Shown here piece after piece: positions 30,139 to 38,479 of a DNA stretch of 38,700 nt. A program made the position numbers and the translations under genes. This stretch comes from Arthrobacter sp. ZGTC131. Lineage in GTDB: Bacteria > Actinomycetota > Actinomycetes > Actinomycetales > Micrococcaceae. Under the pieces are notes generated by a model, which was not told the origin of the DNA, searched no databases, and saw only the letters and a list, made by a program, of their open reading frames with translations. Each line of letters opens with the position of its first letter. The stretch's first letter is position 1. The stretch lies in assembly GCF_002929275.1 (NCBI RefSeq), contig NZ_PJIK01000025.1:1-38700 (forward strand), written 5' to 3'.

Positions 30139-30465
30139 ATGGACATGCCCACAAATCACGGAGACGATAAAGACGCCCAGGCTGACAAAGAACAGCTCGC
30201 TGCCGTTCGGGTCGCCGTCGATGAGGTGGATGAGCAGATCGTCACCCTGATTGCCCGCCGCGAGCGCCTGATTAGGATCGCTGGAACGCTGAAGGGCGAC
30301 GACGCCGAGGTCAGGGCGCCCGGCCGGGTGGAGCGTGTCATTGAGCATGTCCGTGCTGCTGCCGTGAAAAAAGAAATAGACCCGGACATCGTGGAAAGCA
30401 CGTACCGGACCATGATCTCGAAGTTCATCGAACTCGAACTGAAAATCCACAAGGACAACAGCTAA
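30139..30465 (+). CDS. Chorismate mutase (AroQ class)
   Basis: 108 residues from ATG 30139 (ATG 30145 is possible). The core is an all-helical AroQ domain: 'AAVRVAVDEVDEQIVTLIAR' with RERL, 'IRIAGTLKGDDAEVRAPGRV' with ERV, and 'STYRTMISKFIELELKIH'. Conserved positions for the chorismate pocket (Arg in the first helix, Lys, Arg and Glu/Gln) are present. It converts chorismate to prephenate in phenylalanine and tyrosine biosynthesis. There is no prephenate dehydratase or DAHP synthase fused or adjacent. No signal peptide, so cytoplasmic type. Confidence 0.87.
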   Translation: MDMPTNHGDDKDAQADKEQLAAVRVAVDEVDEQIVTLIARRERLIRIAGTLKGDDAEVRAPGRVERVIEHVRAAAVKKEIDPDIVESTYRTMISKFIELELKIHKDNS

Positions 30466-30485
30466 GTTCTGCTGGACCCACCTCA

Positions 30486-30519
30486 GCCGGGGCTATGGCC
30501 CTGCCGGGGCTTTAGCCCT
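30486..30519 (+). repeat. Tandem 17-bp repeat of small hairpins
   Basis: GCCGGGGCTATGGCCCT (30486-30502) is followed by GCCGGGGCTTTAGCCCT (30503-30519). Each unit contains a 4-5 bp GGGC/GCCC stem. It lies between the convergent chorismate mutase (end 30465) and the hypothetical gene (end 30528), where a terminator is expected. A modest one by stem length. Confidence 0.45.
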
Positions 30520-30527
30520 GCAGCTGG

Positions 30528-30914
30528 CTAGAGGGATTCCTCCACGGGCACCCCGGACTGGAATTCCCGGCCGTCAGCGTCGCTGAAGCCTGACATGAGG
30601 TGTCCTTTGGCAAGCCCGAGGACTGTGCTCACGGGGAAGTTGCCGGTAATGGTGTTGCCGGAGTGCTCGACGTTGCTGATGTCAAAAGTCTCCTCCGTTT
30701 CGTCGTGGTTGAAGAAGTACATGGAGACCGCTTCACCGTTCATGAACTCGATCCCCAGCCTCCGTTGATGCGAATAGTCCGGAGTGGAAGCCATGAGCCC
30801 CACGACAAAGGCTCCCGATCCTGGAATGTTGCCGTCAATATCAAACTTGGCCACCAGTGTGGCCTCTTTGGCGGCGATGCTTACATGCTTCAGGAGCGCG
30901 TCATTGGAACTCAT
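30528..30914 (-). CDS. Hypothetical protein (128 aa)
   Basis: 128 residues from ATG 30914 (MSSNDALLKHVSIAAKEATL), with GGAG 3 nt ahead and AGGA further upstream. It appears to be a soluble, beta-rich protein: 'GSGAFVVGLMAS', 'RRLGIEFMNGEAVSMYFFNH', 'EETFDISNVEHSGNTITGNF' and 'GREFQSGVPVEESL'. No family is recognised. The start lies 80 bp from the LexA box at 30995-31010 in the divergent interval, so SOS control is possible. The coding frame is clean and codon use matches the neighbours. Confidence 0.65.
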   Translation of the reverse strand: MSSNDALLKHVSIAAKEATLVAKFDIDGNIPGSGAFVVGLMASTPDYSHQRRLGIEFMNGEAVSMYFFNHDETEETFDISNVEHSGNTITGNFPVSTVLGLAKGHLMSGFSDADGREFQSGVPVEESL

Positions 30915-30994
30915 GGCTCCATCCTGCCCCCTAAGCCGCCGTCCGTCCACACCCATCTAGGTTTTGTCCGGGCCTCGGCGTAGACTGAAGGTAT

Positions 30995-31010
30995 TCGAAT
31001 ACATATTCGA
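30995..31010. promoter_or_regulatory. LexA (SOS) box
   Basis: TCGAATACATATTCGA is an actinobacterial-type SOS box (consensus TCGAA-n6-TTCGA, typically TCGAAC-n4-GTTCGA). It lies 48 bp upstream of the DUF6504 gene and of the coupled dnaE2, a known LexA-regulated mutasome gene in actinobacteria. It also sits 81 bp from the divergent hypothetical gene. Confidence 0.85.
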
Positions 31011-31057
31011 ATGACCCTTTAAATTCAGCAGATTCTCGTTGGTTTCCGGAGGCACCC

Positions 31058-31402
31058 GTGGGCATGTTCAGCGAGTCGGTAGACGTCGTCTGCAACTCTG
31101 CGGGCGAACCCGTGGAACTCCGGTGGGGCGGCAGGCAGTACACAGTCTGCGCCGAACCGGTGCGCTGGTATGAGCGCCGGCAATGGTGGGCGGAGGAGAA
31201 GCGAGCGCCGCTTGGCAGCGGACCGGGCCTCGTGGATCACGAGATCTGGCGCACCCAGGTTGTCCCGGCCGGCACCCAAGGCAGTCGCGAGGAATCTGCG
31301 GAATCCCATGAACCCCTGACCCTGGATCTGGTCCGGCATACCGGCAGCGGACGCTGGAGACTGCTCCGGATCCACGACGCACTCCGGCATAAGACAGCAT
31401 GA
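31058..31402 (+). CDS. DUF6504-family protein
   Basis: 114 residues from GTG 31058 (VGMFSESVDVVCNSAGEPVE), with GGAGG at 31048-31052. Core: 'RWGGRQYTVCAEPVRWYERR' with WW, then 'DHEIWRTQVVP', a polar loop, and 'LTLDLVRHTGSGRWRLLRIHD', typical of DUF6504 proteins that sit next to imuB or dnaE2 in actinobacteria. Its stop overlaps the dnaE2 ATG (ATGA 31399-31402), so the two are translated together. The LexA box upstream makes it part of the SOS response; its biochemical role is unknown. Confidence 0.85.
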   Translation: MGMFSESVDVVCNSAGEPVELRWGGRQYTVCAEPVRWYERRQWWAEEKRAPLGSGPGLVDHEIWRTQVVPAGTQGSREESAESHEPLTLDLVRHTGSGRWRLLRIHDALRHKTA

Positions 31403-34400
31403 CGTTCACACACCTTCACGTTTCCACCGCCTTCAGCGCCCACTACGGTGTTTCCTGGCCTGATGAGCTCGCCCAAGCGGCCGCAGCCGAGGGGGCCACC
31501 GCCTTGGCCTGCACTGACCGGGACGGGCTCTACGGCACCGTTAAGCACCTCAAGGCCTGCATGGCTGCCGGCATTGACCCGGTTGTGGGGGTTGACCTCG
31601 CCGTTTTCGACGACGACGGAGACCTCCGCACCCAGATTTCCGGCAGGGTGGTGGTGCTTGCACACGGCCACAACAACGGTGCCGGCTACAAGGCATTGTG
31701 CCGGCTGATTTCGGATGCGCACGCGCGCACCACCGGCAAGGCCGGGGGAGCGGTCCCGGTTGCTGTCACACGCGCCGAGCTCGCATCACGGATCCTTGAC
31801 CCCGTAACCCTGAAGCCGGTGCTTACCGTGCTGGTCGGACCTGATTCCGACGTCGGACGGGCCTTGGGCGGGCGGCGTTACCTTCGGCCACGCACGCTGT
31901 TCAAGAGCTGGCTGGATGCATTGCCGGCCGGGAGTCTCGCCGCCGAAGTTGTCACCCACCTCAGCGCTCCCGGAGAGCCGCTGAGCACGGCCCATGCCGT
32001 GCGCATGCTCAAGCTCGCCCAGGAATACCGCGTGCCGGCAGTACTCACCAACGCAGTCCGGTATTGCGCTGAGGACGGCGCCGCGACAGCCGACGTCCTG
32101 GATTCCGCCCGCACGCTGAAGTCGCTGCCAGAACTGTCTGCCGCACCGCTGCTGCAGCCCAACGGCCAGGGTTGGCTGAAATCGCCCGCGCAGATGCTTC
32201 AGCTGGGTAAGGAAATCATTCACGCCGCCGGCTACGGGGCGGCGGATCTCCAGGTGCTGCTCGCGCAAACGGAGGCGCTCGCCGACAAGTGCCGCATGGA
32301 CCCGGTCTCCGACATGGGCTGGAAGCAGCCGGTGGTGCCCGAGGCCTCCGTGATCGGGATTGAAGGGGATCCGCTGGCGGAGCTGGCCCTGCGCTGCGAG
32401 GCCGGTGTCACACGCCGCTTTCCGGGGATTTCAGGCAAGGCAGAGGCCGCGATGCGTGCCCGGCTGGATCATGAACTGAAGATCATTGCCAACCTCGGCT
32501 TCGCCTCGTACTTCCTCACAGTGGCGGAGGTTTCACGGATGATCCTGGACATGGGAGTGCGGGCCGCCGCCAGGGGATCGGGGGCTTCCAGCCTGGTGAA
32601 TTACCTCATCGATGTCAGCCAGGTGAACCCGCTCCAGCATGACCTGATTTTCGAACGGTTCCTGTCCGGTGACCGGTCCACGCTGCCCGACATCGACATC
32701 GACGTCGAAAGCGCAGAACGGCACAACGTCTACCGGAAAATCTTTGACCGCTTCGGCGCCCAGCGCGTCACCCTGATGAGCATGCAGAACGGCTACCGCG
32801 CCAGGGGAGCCGTCCGGGATGCCGGCATGGCGTTGGGAATGGACGACGCCGATGTGGGAGAGATCGCCAAGCAGTTGTGGCGGTTCTCCGCCCGGAAATT
32901 CAGGGAGGCGCTTGAGGAAAAGCCCGAGCTGCGAGAATTTGCCGGCAGGGTGGAGCAGCGTGACTTCTCGGAAAACCAGCAGCTTGACCTGCTGGTGGAT
33001 CTCACCGAACGGCTGGACCGCCTTCCGCGCCACATCTCCATGCACCCCTGCGGCGTGATTCTCGGCGATGCCACCTTGCTGGACCGCACCCCCGTCCAGC
33101 CCAGCGGGCTGGGTCTGCCCATGAGCCAGTTCGACAAACACGACATGGATCCCATGGGCATGCTCAAACTCGATGTGCTGGGTGTCCGGATGCAAAGCGC
33201 CATGGCCTTTGCCGTGCGGGAGATCATCCGCATCCATCCTTCGAAGGAGGATGTGGTGGCCGCCGGGGCACATCCCGTGGGACCTGACGGCAGCGGCCCG
33301 GACTACATCAGCGAGGACGGCCGCATAGACCTCAACGCTGTGCCGCTGGATGATGAACCCACCTACGAGCTCATCAGAAGCACCCACACCCTGGGCTGCT
33401 TCCAGATCGAATCACCGGGACAGCGCGAACTCGTGGGCAAAATGGCTCCCAGGGAATTCAACGATCTCATCATCGATATTTCGCTGTTCCGCCCCGGGCC
33501 CATGAAATCGGACATGGTCCGGCCGTTCCTGGAACACCGGCACGGCTTCGCGCCGGAGGTCTATCCCCATCCGGACCTCAAACCGGTGCTGCAGGAAACC
33601 CACGGAGTCACCGTGTTCCACGAGCAGATCCTGAAAACCTTCAACGTGATGACGCACTGCGGGCTGGCCAGGGCAGACGAATTCCGCCGCGCCCTGGGCA
33701 ACGAGGCACAGGAGCCGAAGGTGGAGGAGTTCTTCCGCAGAAAGGCGAGGGAGAACGGCTACACCCCGGAAGTGGTGGATAAGGTCTGGGGGACCCTGAA
33801 GGCCTTCGGAAGCTTCGGATTCTGCAAAGCCCACGGCGCAGCCTTTGCTGTGCCCACCTACCAGTCGGCATGGCTAAAGGCACACCATCCGGAAGCCTTC
33901 CTTGCGGGGCTGTGGGAACACGACCCCGGCATGTACCCCAAACGCCTGCTGGTGGCCGAGGCGCGCCGTCTCGGCATCCCCATCCTTCCGCTGGACATCA
34001 ACCGCAGCGGGGCCGAGTACCGGGTGGAGCGGGTCGCGGAGGGGCCGGACCGGGGGAAGCTGGGCATCAGGCTGAGCCTGAACGGGATCTTCGGCCTTTC
34101 CGGTGCGGAGCTGAAACGTATCGTAGCCGGGCAGCCCTACGACTCCCTGGCTGACCTTCGGGCCAGGTCCAGGGTGAGTAAGCCGAGTATCAAGAGGCTG
34201 GCCCAGCTGGGCGCCTTCGATTCCCTGCACCGTGAATCGGGCGGTGCCGCCAACCGGGCAGACCTGGTCCAGCACCTCCAGAACCTCCAGGGCCGGCAGG
34301 TCCGGAAAGGCCTCGACGTCATTGACGGGCAACTGGCGCTGCCTCTGGGCGATGTTGAGCTGCGGAACGTGAAGGCCGAGCTTCCGGCGCCCACCATGGT

Positions 34401-34950
34401 GGAGAATGTCCGCGCTGAGCTTGACCTGATGGCCGTGGATGTCAGCGAGCACCTGATGTCGAGCCACCGGCCGCTCCTGGACAGGCTTGGAGTCACCACC
34501 GCGGACAAACTGATCGGGCTCAGGAACGGCACGGAGGTCCTGGTGGCCGGAGTCCGGATTGCCACCCAGACCCCGCCGATGCGCGGCGGCCGCAGGGTTG
34601 TTTTCATCAGCATTGATGACGGCACCGGATGCGTGGACTCGGTATTCTTCCATGAAGCCCAGGAGCACGCCGGGCCCCTGCTTTTCGGCACGCGGCTGCT
34701 GCTCATCCGGGGAACCACCAGGCGGACAGGCCCGCGGGGGATCAGCCTGAGCGCCAGCATGGCCTGGGACCTTAGCCGGATAGACACCCTGCCCTTCCCG
34801 GAGCAGGCCACCGTCTCCGCAGAGGACGGTGCCCCACGCCAGGGCCCGACCGATCTCCACCCCGGCACGGTCATTTCCGATGAATTCAGGGTGCCGGGAC
34901 CGCTGGAGGGAATCGGCAGGAACCTGGCCATCACCGGGCTAGGCGGCTGA
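31399..34950 (+). CDS. dnaE2: Error-prone DNA polymerase DnaE2
   Basis: 1183 residues from ATG 31399. It opens with a PHP-like domain starting HLHVSTAFSAHYGVSWPDEL, in which the catalytic His pair is degenerate (HLHVS for HLHVH). The polymerase core has the metal-binding Asp431 and Asp433 in LPDIDIDVE and Asp592 in LKLDVLG. Other blocks are GSGASSLVNYLI, 'SFGFCKAHGAAFAVPTYQSA', a helix-hairpin-helix ('DSLADLRARSR') and a C-terminal OB-fold (EVLVAGVRIATQTPPMRGGR). Length and lack of a tau-binding tail fit DnaE2, not DnaE1. It makes mutagenic lesion bypass, usually with ImuA' and ImuB; those are not neighbours here. Confidence 0.95.
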   Translation: MTFTHLHVSTAFSAHYGVSWPDELAQAAAAEGATALACTDRDGLYGTVKHLKACMAAGIDPVVGVDLAVFDDDGDLRTQISGRVVVLAHGHNNGAGYKALCRLISDAHARTTGKAGGAVPVAVTRAELASRILDPVTLKPVLTVLVGPDSDVGRALGGRRYLRPRTLFKSWLDALPAGSLAAEVVTHLSAPGEPLSTAHAVRMLKLAQEYRVPAVLTNAVRYCAEDGAATADVLDSARTLKSLPELSAAPLLQPNGQGWLKSPAQMLQLGKEIIHAAGYGAADLQVLLAQTEALADKCRMDPVSDMGWKQPVVPEASVIGIEGDPLAELALRCEAGVTRRFPGISGKAEAAMRARLDHELKIIANLGFASYFLTVAEVSRMILDMGVRAAARGSGASSLVNYLIDVSQVNPLQHDLIFERFLSGDRSTLPDIDIDVESAERHNVYRKIFDRFGAQRVTLMSMQNGYRARGAVRDAGMALGMDDADVGEIAKQLWRFSARKFREALEEKPELREFAGRVEQRDFSENQQLDLLVDLTERLDRLPRHISMHPCGVILGDATLLDRTPVQPSGLGLPMSQFDKHDMDPMGMLKLDVLGVRMQSAMAFAVREIIRIHPSKEDVVAAGAHPVGPDGSGPDYISEDGRIDLNAVPLDDEPTYELIRSTHTLGCFQIESPGQRELVGKMAPREFNDLIIDISLFRPGPMKSDMVRPFLEHRHGFAPEVYPHPDLKPVLQETHGVTVFHEQILKTFNVMTHCGLARADEFRRALGNEAQEPKVEEFFRRKARENGYTPEVVDKVWGTLKAFGSFGFCKAHGAAFAVPTYQSAWLKAHHPEAFLAGLWEHDPGMYPKRLLVAEARRLGIPILPLDINRSGAEYRVERVAEGPDRGKLGIRLSLNGIFGLSGAELKRIVAGQPYDSLADLRARSRVSKPSIKRLAQLGAFDSLHRESGGAANRADLVQHLQNLQGRQVRKGLDVIDGQLALPLGDVELRNVKAELPAPTMVENVRAELDLMAVDVSEHLMSSHRPLLDRLGVTTADKLIGLRNGTEVLVAGVRIATQTPPMRGGRRVVFISIDDGTGCVDSVFFHEAQEHAGPLLFGTRLLLIRGTTRRTGPRGISLSASMAWDLSRIDTLPFPEQATVSAEDGAPRQGPTDLHPGTVISDEFRVPGPLEGIGRNLAITGLGG

Positions 34951-34974
34951 CGCGCCCGCCCCGCCCCGCCCAGG

Positions 34975-34999
34975 AGCCGCGCCGTGATGCGCCGCGGCT
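34975..34999 (+). terminator. Small hairpin downstream of dnaE2
   Basis: AGCCGCG (34975-34981) pairs with CGCGGCT (34993-34999) around an 11-nt loop, 25 bp after the dnaE2 stop. No U-tract. A possible -35/-10 for thrS follows (TTGACG 35043, TATGCC 35068, 19-bp spacing). Confidence 0.35.
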
Positions 35000-35111
35000 G
35001 CCCGTGCGCCGCTTTGGCTGGCCTCTTCCGTTACAGATACCATTGACGAGGCTGGCTGTGGTCCCCGTATGCCACAAGCTACGAAGCCTTAACTTTGAAT
35101 AGGAGACACCC

Positions 35112-37121
35112 GTGTCAGATGCCGAGCAGATCACCCTCATCGTCGATGGCGAAGAGATGAAGGTGACTACCGGGACCACCGGCGCGGAACTCTTCTTTGA
35201 GCGCCGCGACGTCGTCGTTGCCCGCGTAGACGGCGAGCTGAAGGATCTGGACCAGCCCCTTCCCGAAGGTGCACAGATCGAAGGCGTCACCATCGATTCC
35301 CCTGACGGCCTCAACGTGCTGCGCCACTCGACCGCCCACGTCATGGCCCAGGCAGTGCAGCAGCTGCGCCCCGACGCCAAGCTGGGCATCGGCCCCTACA
35401 TCACCGACGGCTTCTACTTCGACTTCGACGTCGCCGAGCCGTTCACCCCGGAAGACCTCAAGGCCCTGGAAAAGATGATGCTCAAGATCATCAACCAGAA
35501 CCAGAAGTTCGTCCGGCGCGTCGTTTCCGAGGACGAAGCCCGCGAGGCCATGAAGGATGAGCCCTACAAGCTCGAGCTCCTGGGCAAGAAGAACAACGCC
35601 GCCGACGCCGGTGAGGGCGTCAACGTCGAAGTGGGCGCCGGGGACATCACCATCTACGACAACGTGGACCGCAAGAGCGGGGACAGCGTCTGGTGCGACC
35701 TCTGCCGCGGCCCGCACCTGCCCAACACCAAGCTCATTTCCAATGCCTTTGCCCTGACCCGCTCGTCGGCCGCCTACTGGCTGGGCAACCAGAACAACCA
35801 GCAGCTGCAGCGCATCTACGGCACGGCCTGGCCCACCAAGGATGCCCTCAAGGCCTACCAGGAGCGCATAGCCGAGGCCGAGCGCCGCGACCACCGCAAG
35901 CTGGGTGCCGAACTGGACCTGTTCTCCTTCCCGGACGAACTGGGCTCCGGCCTGCCGGTCTTCCACCCCAAGGGCGGGATTATCCGCAAGGCCATGGAGG
36001 ACTACTCCCGCCAGCGGCACGTGGACGCAGGCTACGAGTTCGTCTACACACCCCATATCACCAAGGGCCACCTCTACGAGGTCTCCGGCCACCTCGACTG
36101 GTACAAGGAGGGCATGTTCCCGGCGATGCACATCGACGCGGAACTGAACGAGGACGGCACCGTGCGCAAGCCCGGCCAGGATTACTACCTGAAGCCGATG
36201 AACTGCCCCATGCACAACCTGATCTTCCGCTCGCGCGGCCGCTCCTACCGCGAACTGCCGCTGCGGCTGTTCGAGTTCGGTTCCGTGTACCGGTACGAAA
36301 AGTCCGGCGTGGTGCACGGCCTGACCCGTGTGCGCGGCATGACACAGGACGATGCCCACATCTACTGCACCCGCGAGCAGATGAAGGACGAGCTCACCTC
36401 CACCCTGAACTTCGTGCTGGGCCTGCTCAAGGACTACGGCCTGGACGACTTCTACCTGGAGCTCTCCACCAAGAACGAAGACAAGTTCGTGGGCGACGAC
36501 GCCGCCTGGGACGAAGCCACACGCACCCTGGCCGAGGTGGCCGACGCCTCCGGCCTGGAGCTGATCCCGGATCCGGGCGGAGCCGCGTTCTACGGCCCCA
36601 AGATCTCCGTCCAGGCGAAGGATGCCCTCGGGCGTACCTGGCAGATGTCTACCATCCAGCTGGACTTCAACCTGCCCGAGCGCTTCGAACTCGAGTTCCA
36701 GGCCGCTGACGGCACCCGCCAGCGCCCGGTCATGATCCACCGCGCCCTCTTCGGCTCGGTGGAGCGCTTCATGGGCGTGCTCACGGAGCACTATGCCGGC
36801 GCCTTCCCGGCCTGGCTGGCTCCCGTTCAGGTGGTGGGCATCCCGGTCGCCGAAGCGTTCAACGACTACATGTTCGACGTCGTCGGGCAGCTCAAGGCGG
36901 CGGGCATCCGGGCCGAGGTGGACATCTCCTCGGATCGTTTCCCGAAGAAGATCCGCACGGCCAGCAAGGACAAGATCCCGTTCGTGCTCATCGCCGGCGG
37001 CGAGGACGCCGAAGCCGGCGCCGTGTCCTTCCGGTTCCGCGATGGCAGCCAGGACAACGGCGTGCCGGTGGCCGAGGCTGTCCAGCGGATCGTGGATGCA
37101 GTCCGCGACCGGACCAGCTAG
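35112..37121 (+). CDS. thrS: Threonine--tRNA ligase
   Basis: 669 residues from GTG 35112, with GGAG at 35102-35105. Domains in order: TGS (1-65), editing domain with HxxxH (His72, His76) and the CRGPHLPNT motif, class II catalytic core ('[20 protein letters not shown]', '[20 protein letters not shown]', [15 protein letters not shown], '[20 protein letters not shown]') and the C-terminal anticodon-binding domain ('[20 protein letters not shown]', [19 protein letters not shown]). All class II motifs are intact. It charges tRNA-Thr and hydrolyses Ser-tRNA-Thr. It begins the operon thrS-HIT-pgsA (21 bp to the next gene). Confidence 0.97.
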   Translation: MSDAEQITLIVDGEEMKVTTGTTGAELFFERRDVVVARVDGELKDLDQPLPEGAQIEGVTIDSPDGLNVLRHSTAHVMAQAVQQLRPDAKLGIGPYITDGFYFDFDVAEPFTPEDLKALEKMMLKIINQNQKFVRRVVSEDEAREAMKDEPYKLELLGKKNNAADAGEGVNVEVGAGDITIYDNVDRKSGDSVWCDLCRGPHLPNTKLISNAFALTRSSAAYWLGNQNNQQLQRIYGTAWPTKDALKAYQERIAEAERRDHRKLGAELDLFSFPDELGSGLPVFHPKGGIIRKAMEDYSRQRHVDAGYEFVYTPHITKGHLYEVSGHLDWYKEGMFPAMHIDAELNEDGTVRKPGQDYYLKPMNCPMHNLIFRSRGRSYRELPLRLFEFGSVYRYEKSGVVHGLTRVRGMTQDDAHIYCTREQMKDELTSTLNFVLGLLKDYGLDDFYLELSTKNEDKFVGDDAAWDEATRTLAEVADASGLELIPDPGGAAFYGPKISVQAKDALGRTWQMSTIQLDFNLPERFELEFQAADGTRQRPVMIHRALFGSVERFMGVLTEHYAGAFPAWLAPVQVVGIPVAEAFNDYMFDVVGQLKAAGIRAEVDISSDRFPKKIRTASKDKIPFVLIAGGEDAEAGAVSFRFRDGSQDNGVPVAEAVQRIVDAVRDRTS

Positions 37122-37142
37122 CCGCGGCGGAGGGGGCAGACA

Positions 37143-37730
37143 GTGCAGGAGAACACGGGCGCGGGCTATCCGGGCGACGCCGAGGTGACGGACGATTTTG
37201 GCCTCGCCGGTGTTCCGGACGCCTTCCAGCGCCTGTGGACTCCGCACCGCATGGCCTACATCAAGGGCGGACAGCACCAGTTCAAGAACCAGGACGACTG
37301 CCCTTTCTGCATTGCCCCGTCACGCACGGATGAGGAGTCCCTCATCGTGTACCGGGGCCGCACGAGCTATGTGGTGCTGAACCTGTTCCCGTACAACCCG
37401 GGCCACCTGCTGGTGTGCCCCTACCGCCACGTTCCGGACTACACGGACCTGACGGTGGAGGAGACGGCAGAATTCGCCGAGCTGACCCAGACCGCCATGC
37501 GCGTGCTGCGGAAGGTGGCGAATCCGGGCGGCTTCAACCTCGGCATGAACCAGGGCGTTGTGGGCGGGGCCGGAATTGCAGGCCACCTCCACCAGCACAT
37601 TGTTCCGCGGTGGGGCGGGGACGGAAACTTCTTCCCCATCATCGCCCAGACCAAGGCCATTACACAGACGCTCGACGAAGTCCGCCAGCAGGTGGCCGAG
37701 GCCTGGCCGGGGGAGACGCATGCTGAATAG
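37143..37730 (+). CDS. HIT-family protein (Ap4A phosphorylase-like)
   Basis: 195 residues from GTG 37143. The catalytic HIT motif is HLHQHIVPRW (His148, His150, His152), preceded by 'LFPYNPGHLLVCPYRHVPDY' and 'GFNLGMNQGVVGGAGIAGHL'. A CPFC zinc-type element lies at 'QDDCPFCIAPSRTDEES'. It matches the mycobacterial thrS-linked HIT protein (Rv2613c in M. tuberculosis), reported as Ap4A phosphorylase, and the synteny (thrS, HIT, pgsA) is the same. It overlaps the pgsA start by 11 bp. Confidence 0.88.
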   Translation: MQENTGAGYPGDAEVTDDFGLAGVPDAFQRLWTPHRMAYIKGGQHQFKNQDDCPFCIAPSRTDEESLIVYRGRTSYVVLNLFPYNPGHLLVCPYRHVPDYTDLTVEETAEFAELTQTAMRVLRKVANPGGFNLGMNQGVVGGAGIAGHLHQHIVPRWGGDGNFFPIIAQTKAITQTLDEVRQQVAEAWPGETHAE

Positions 37731-38340
37731 GCATGCCCGCGGTTTCTTCACCGCGCTGTTCTCTCCGCTTGCCCGTTGGCTTCTTCGAATCGGTGTATCC
37801 CCGGACGCCATCACCATCGTCGGCACGGCCGGCGTGGTGGTGGGCGCCCTGGTGTTCTACCCGCTGGGCCAGCTCTGGTGGGGAACGCTCTTCATCACCG
37901 CCTTCATCTTTTCCGACGTCATTGACGGCATCATGGCGCGAATCCAGAACGGGGGAGGCCGCTGGGGCAACTTCCTGGACTCCACCCTGGACCGGGTGGC
38001 GGACGGGGCGCTCTTCGCAGGCCTGGCTGTCTGGTTTTTCACCGGCGGCGAGAACGAGGCGATAGCGATTGCCGCCGTCGTCTGCCTTGTTCTTGGCATG
38101 GTGGTGTCGTACGTTCGTGCGAAGGCCGAATCACTGGGCTTCCAGGCCAATGTGGGCATTGCCGAACGCGCCGAGCGGCTGGTGTCGGTCCTTGTGGTCA
38201 CGGGCTTCACGGGGCTGGGGCTGCCCTCCATAGTGCTGTTCGTGACCCTCGTGCTGCTGGCTCTGGCAAGCTTCGTCACGGTGGTCCAACGTGTGCTTGC
38301 GGTCCGCGACCAGTCGCTCGAAGACACCGAACAAACCTGA
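37720..38340 (+). CDS. pgsA: CDP-alcohol phosphatidyltransferase (phosphatidylinositol phosphate synthase, PgsA1 type)
   Basis: 206 residues from ATG 37720, overlapping the HIT gene's end. The CDP-alcohol phosphotransferase motif D-x2-D-G-x2-A-R-x8-G-x3-D-x3-D is present with Asp66, Asp69, Asp87 and Asp91 (SDVIDGIMAR and GNFLDSTLDRVADG). Six helices span the chain. In mycobacteria the syntenic gene, pgsA1, makes phosphatidylinositol phosphate, needed for PIMs and inositol lipids; the local order supports this over phosphatidylglycerophosphate synthase. It sits 139 bp before pdxS. Confidence 0.9.
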   Translation: MLNRHARGFFTALFSPLARWLLRIGVSPDAITIVGTAGVVVGALVFYPLGQLWWGTLFITAFIFSDVIDGIMARIQNGGGRWGNFLDSTLDRVADGALFAGLAVWFFTGGENEAIAIAAVVCLVLGMVVSYVRAKAESLGFQANVGIAERAERLVSVLVVTGFTGLGLPSIVLFVTLVLLALASFVTVVQRVLAVRDQSLEDTEQT

Positions 38341-38479
38341 TTAAGCCGGGCTGCCGGGGTGGGACTAGTATTAGGACTGCCTGGTCAATGGATCCGGTAA
38401 TCCGGTGTGTGCAAATTACGGCATTTCCGTGCCGCCCGCACTCCCGGCGAAGGTCATCTATCTACCCATAGGGGTTTTT
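38341..38479 (+). promoter_or_regulatory. pgsA-pdxS interval
   Basis: 139 bp with no gene. It includes a tandem ATCCGGT-A-ATCCGGT repeat (38391-38405 region) and an AGGGG Shine-Dalgarno before pdxS (38470-38474). The tandem repeat could be a binding site for a pdx regulator, but MocR-type pdxR is not in view. I see no clear terminator. Confidence 0.35.

Noticed and set aside
35043-35111. T-box or other riboswitch before thrS
   Set aside because: The leader is short, with no stem I, no T-box sequence and no terminator/antiterminator pair; only a weak promoter-like pair is visible.
35115-37277. Reverse 720-residue open frame over thrS
   Set aside because: It is antisense to thrS, which contains every class II synthetase motif; long antisense frames are expected in high-GC DNA.
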